DNA of 64,000 bases from Mycolicibacterium peregrinum (GTDB taxonomy: Bacteria; Actinomycetota; Actinomycetes; Mycobacteriales; Mycobacteriaceae): positions 434,001 through 498,000 of the forward strand of contig NZ_LZSO01000008.1 in the NCBI RefSeq assembly GCF_001665785.1. The letters run 5' to 3'. This document shows positions 63,406-64,000 of this stretch, piece after piece (within the stretch, counting starts at the first letter, position 1; every line of letters begins with the position of its first letter). A program made the position numbers and the translations under genes. A model generated the notes under the pieces. It was not told the origin of the DNA, ran no database searches, and saw nothing but the letters and a program-made list of their open reading frames with translations.

Positions 63406-64000
63406 CTACCGATCTTCGAGGATGAAGTCGGCGGCCCGCCAGGCCATCGCCATGATCGGCCCGTTGAGGTTGCCTGCCACCATGGTCGGCATCACCGAAC
63501 AGTCGACCACGCGGAGCCCGTCCACGCCGCGAACCCGCAGGCGGCTGTCCACCACGGTGTCCTCGTCGGGTCCCATTGCGCAGGTGCCCACGGCGTGATA
63601 CCCGCTGAACCCACCCTCGAGCGCGGCGTCCACGAGTTCCTCGTCGCTGGTTGCTGTCGGGCCCGGGTAGGTCTCGGCGCTGATCCGGTCGACGATGGGC
63701 TCCTGGCCGAAGATCTCCCGCATCTTGCGCAGCAGATTGGCGGTGGTCTGCCGATCTTCGTCGGTGCCCAGGTAATTGGGATCGATGAGCAGTGGCGCGC
63801 TCGGATCCGATCCGGTGATTTCGCAACTCCCTTGCGCGGTCGGGCGCAGGGCCATGCCCAGACAGGACGCGCCAGCGGCCCGCTCGATCTTGACGGGCTC
63901 CCCGGTGTTGTAGGCCGGGATGGTCCACGGCCCGAGCATCAGCTGGGCGTCGACCCGCTCGGCGCCGGGATGGGATTTGACGAAGGCGACGATGTCGAAG
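63406..64000 (-). CDS. GMC oxidoreductase, C-terminal part
   Basis: The C-terminal 197 residues of a glucose-methanol-choline family flavoenzyme; the N-terminal FAD-binding part lies beyond the window. Visible: ASCLGMALRPTAQGSCEITGSDPSAPLLIDPNYLGTDEDRQT, the active-site His in SGYHAVGTCAMG, VVDSRLRVRGVDGLRVVDCSVMP and the second catalytic residue in NLNGPIMAMAWRAAD (Asn). It oxidises an alcohol to an aldehyde or ketone. It converges on the mycofactocin-type SDR gene. Mycobacterial GMC enzymes near such SDRs are often alcohol dehydrogenases of the choline dehydrogenase type. Confidence 0.87.
   Translation of the reverse strand, partial: FDIVAFVKSHPGAERVDAQLMLGPWTIPAYNTGEPVKIERAAGASCLGMALRPTAQGSCEITGSDPSAPLLIDPNYLGTDEDRQTTANLLRKMREIFGQEPIVDRISAETYPGPTATSDEELVDAALEGGFSGYHAVGTCAMGPDEDTVVDSRLRVRGVDGLRVVDCSVMPTMVAGNLNGPIMAMAWRAADFILEDR

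Overview
The window looks like the chromosome of a fast-growing environmental mycobacterium (Mycolicibacterium type). The DNA is GC-rich with many GTG starts and short ATGA/GTGA overlaps. Oxidative lipid-type catabolism is dense: five cytochrome P450s, five F420-type luciferase-like (LLM) oxidoreductases and six SDRs. One block, cstA-ligB ... cyp136-TetR-SDR ... dinP-TetR-FMN reductase-nrdH-nrdI-nrdE, has the gene order and relative orientation I recall for M. tuberculosis Rv3063 to Rv3051c, with extra genes inserted. No rRNA, tRNA, CRISPR array or insertion sequence was recognised.

1-18 kb is a catabolic island. It holds an aldehyde dehydrogenase (cut by the window edge), a Rieske oxygenase/isochorismatase-fold/acyl-CoA ligase operon, two SnoaL-fold proteins, three LLM oxidoreductases, an epimerase/Baeyer-Villiger monooxygenase/hydrolase operon, a TetR regulator, an APH-fold kinase, a carboxyltransferase, a P450 and an amidohydrolase. 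Five of its promoter regions share an 18-bp element close to ACTGAnnTGCTTACCGTA, which suggests one regulon. The substrate is unknown; a cyclic or branched terpenoid or steroid-like compound would fit the oxygenase, BVMO, hydrolase, CoA ligase and carboxylase chemistry.

18-40 kb is the conserved backbone. It runs from the peptide/pyruvate transporter cstA with its small partner, through DNA ligase ligB, pyruvate oxidase poxB, an HxlR regulator, a methyltransferase, a kinase and a TauE/SafE permease. Next comes a stand-alone LeuA regulatory-domain gene preceded by an apparently leaderless Leu/Val leader peptide and an attenuator-like hairpin. The backbone ends with cyp136 and its TetR, an SDR, an AAA ATPase, Y-family polymerase dinP, an FMN reductase and the class Ib ribonucleotide reductase genes nrdHIE behind two NrdR-like boxes. 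Several convergent gene pairs are separated by long inverted repeats; these fall into two sequence families with two copies each.

40-53 kb is accessory. Remnants of two broken genes, and probably a third, lie next to an exonuclease III homologue, a DUF5997-type gene and a LysR effector domain without a DNA-binding domain. A single 7.7-kb gene encodes an NRPS with the order A-T-E-C-A-T-R. It predicts a dipeptide with a D-configured first residue, released reductively as an aldehyde or alcohol. It is followed by a cupin gene, a lipoprotein and a GNAT enzyme.

53-64 kb is a second oxidative island: nitroreductase, SDR, VOC protein, two LLM enzymes, three P450s (two are paralogues), a 3Fe-4S ferredoxin, three more SDRs (one of the mycofactocin-coupled type) and a GMC oxidoreductase cut by the window end. 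Its divergent promoter regions carry a near-identical operator-like sequence, GCTGTACGnnCGTAYkGCA, three times, which points to a second local regulon.
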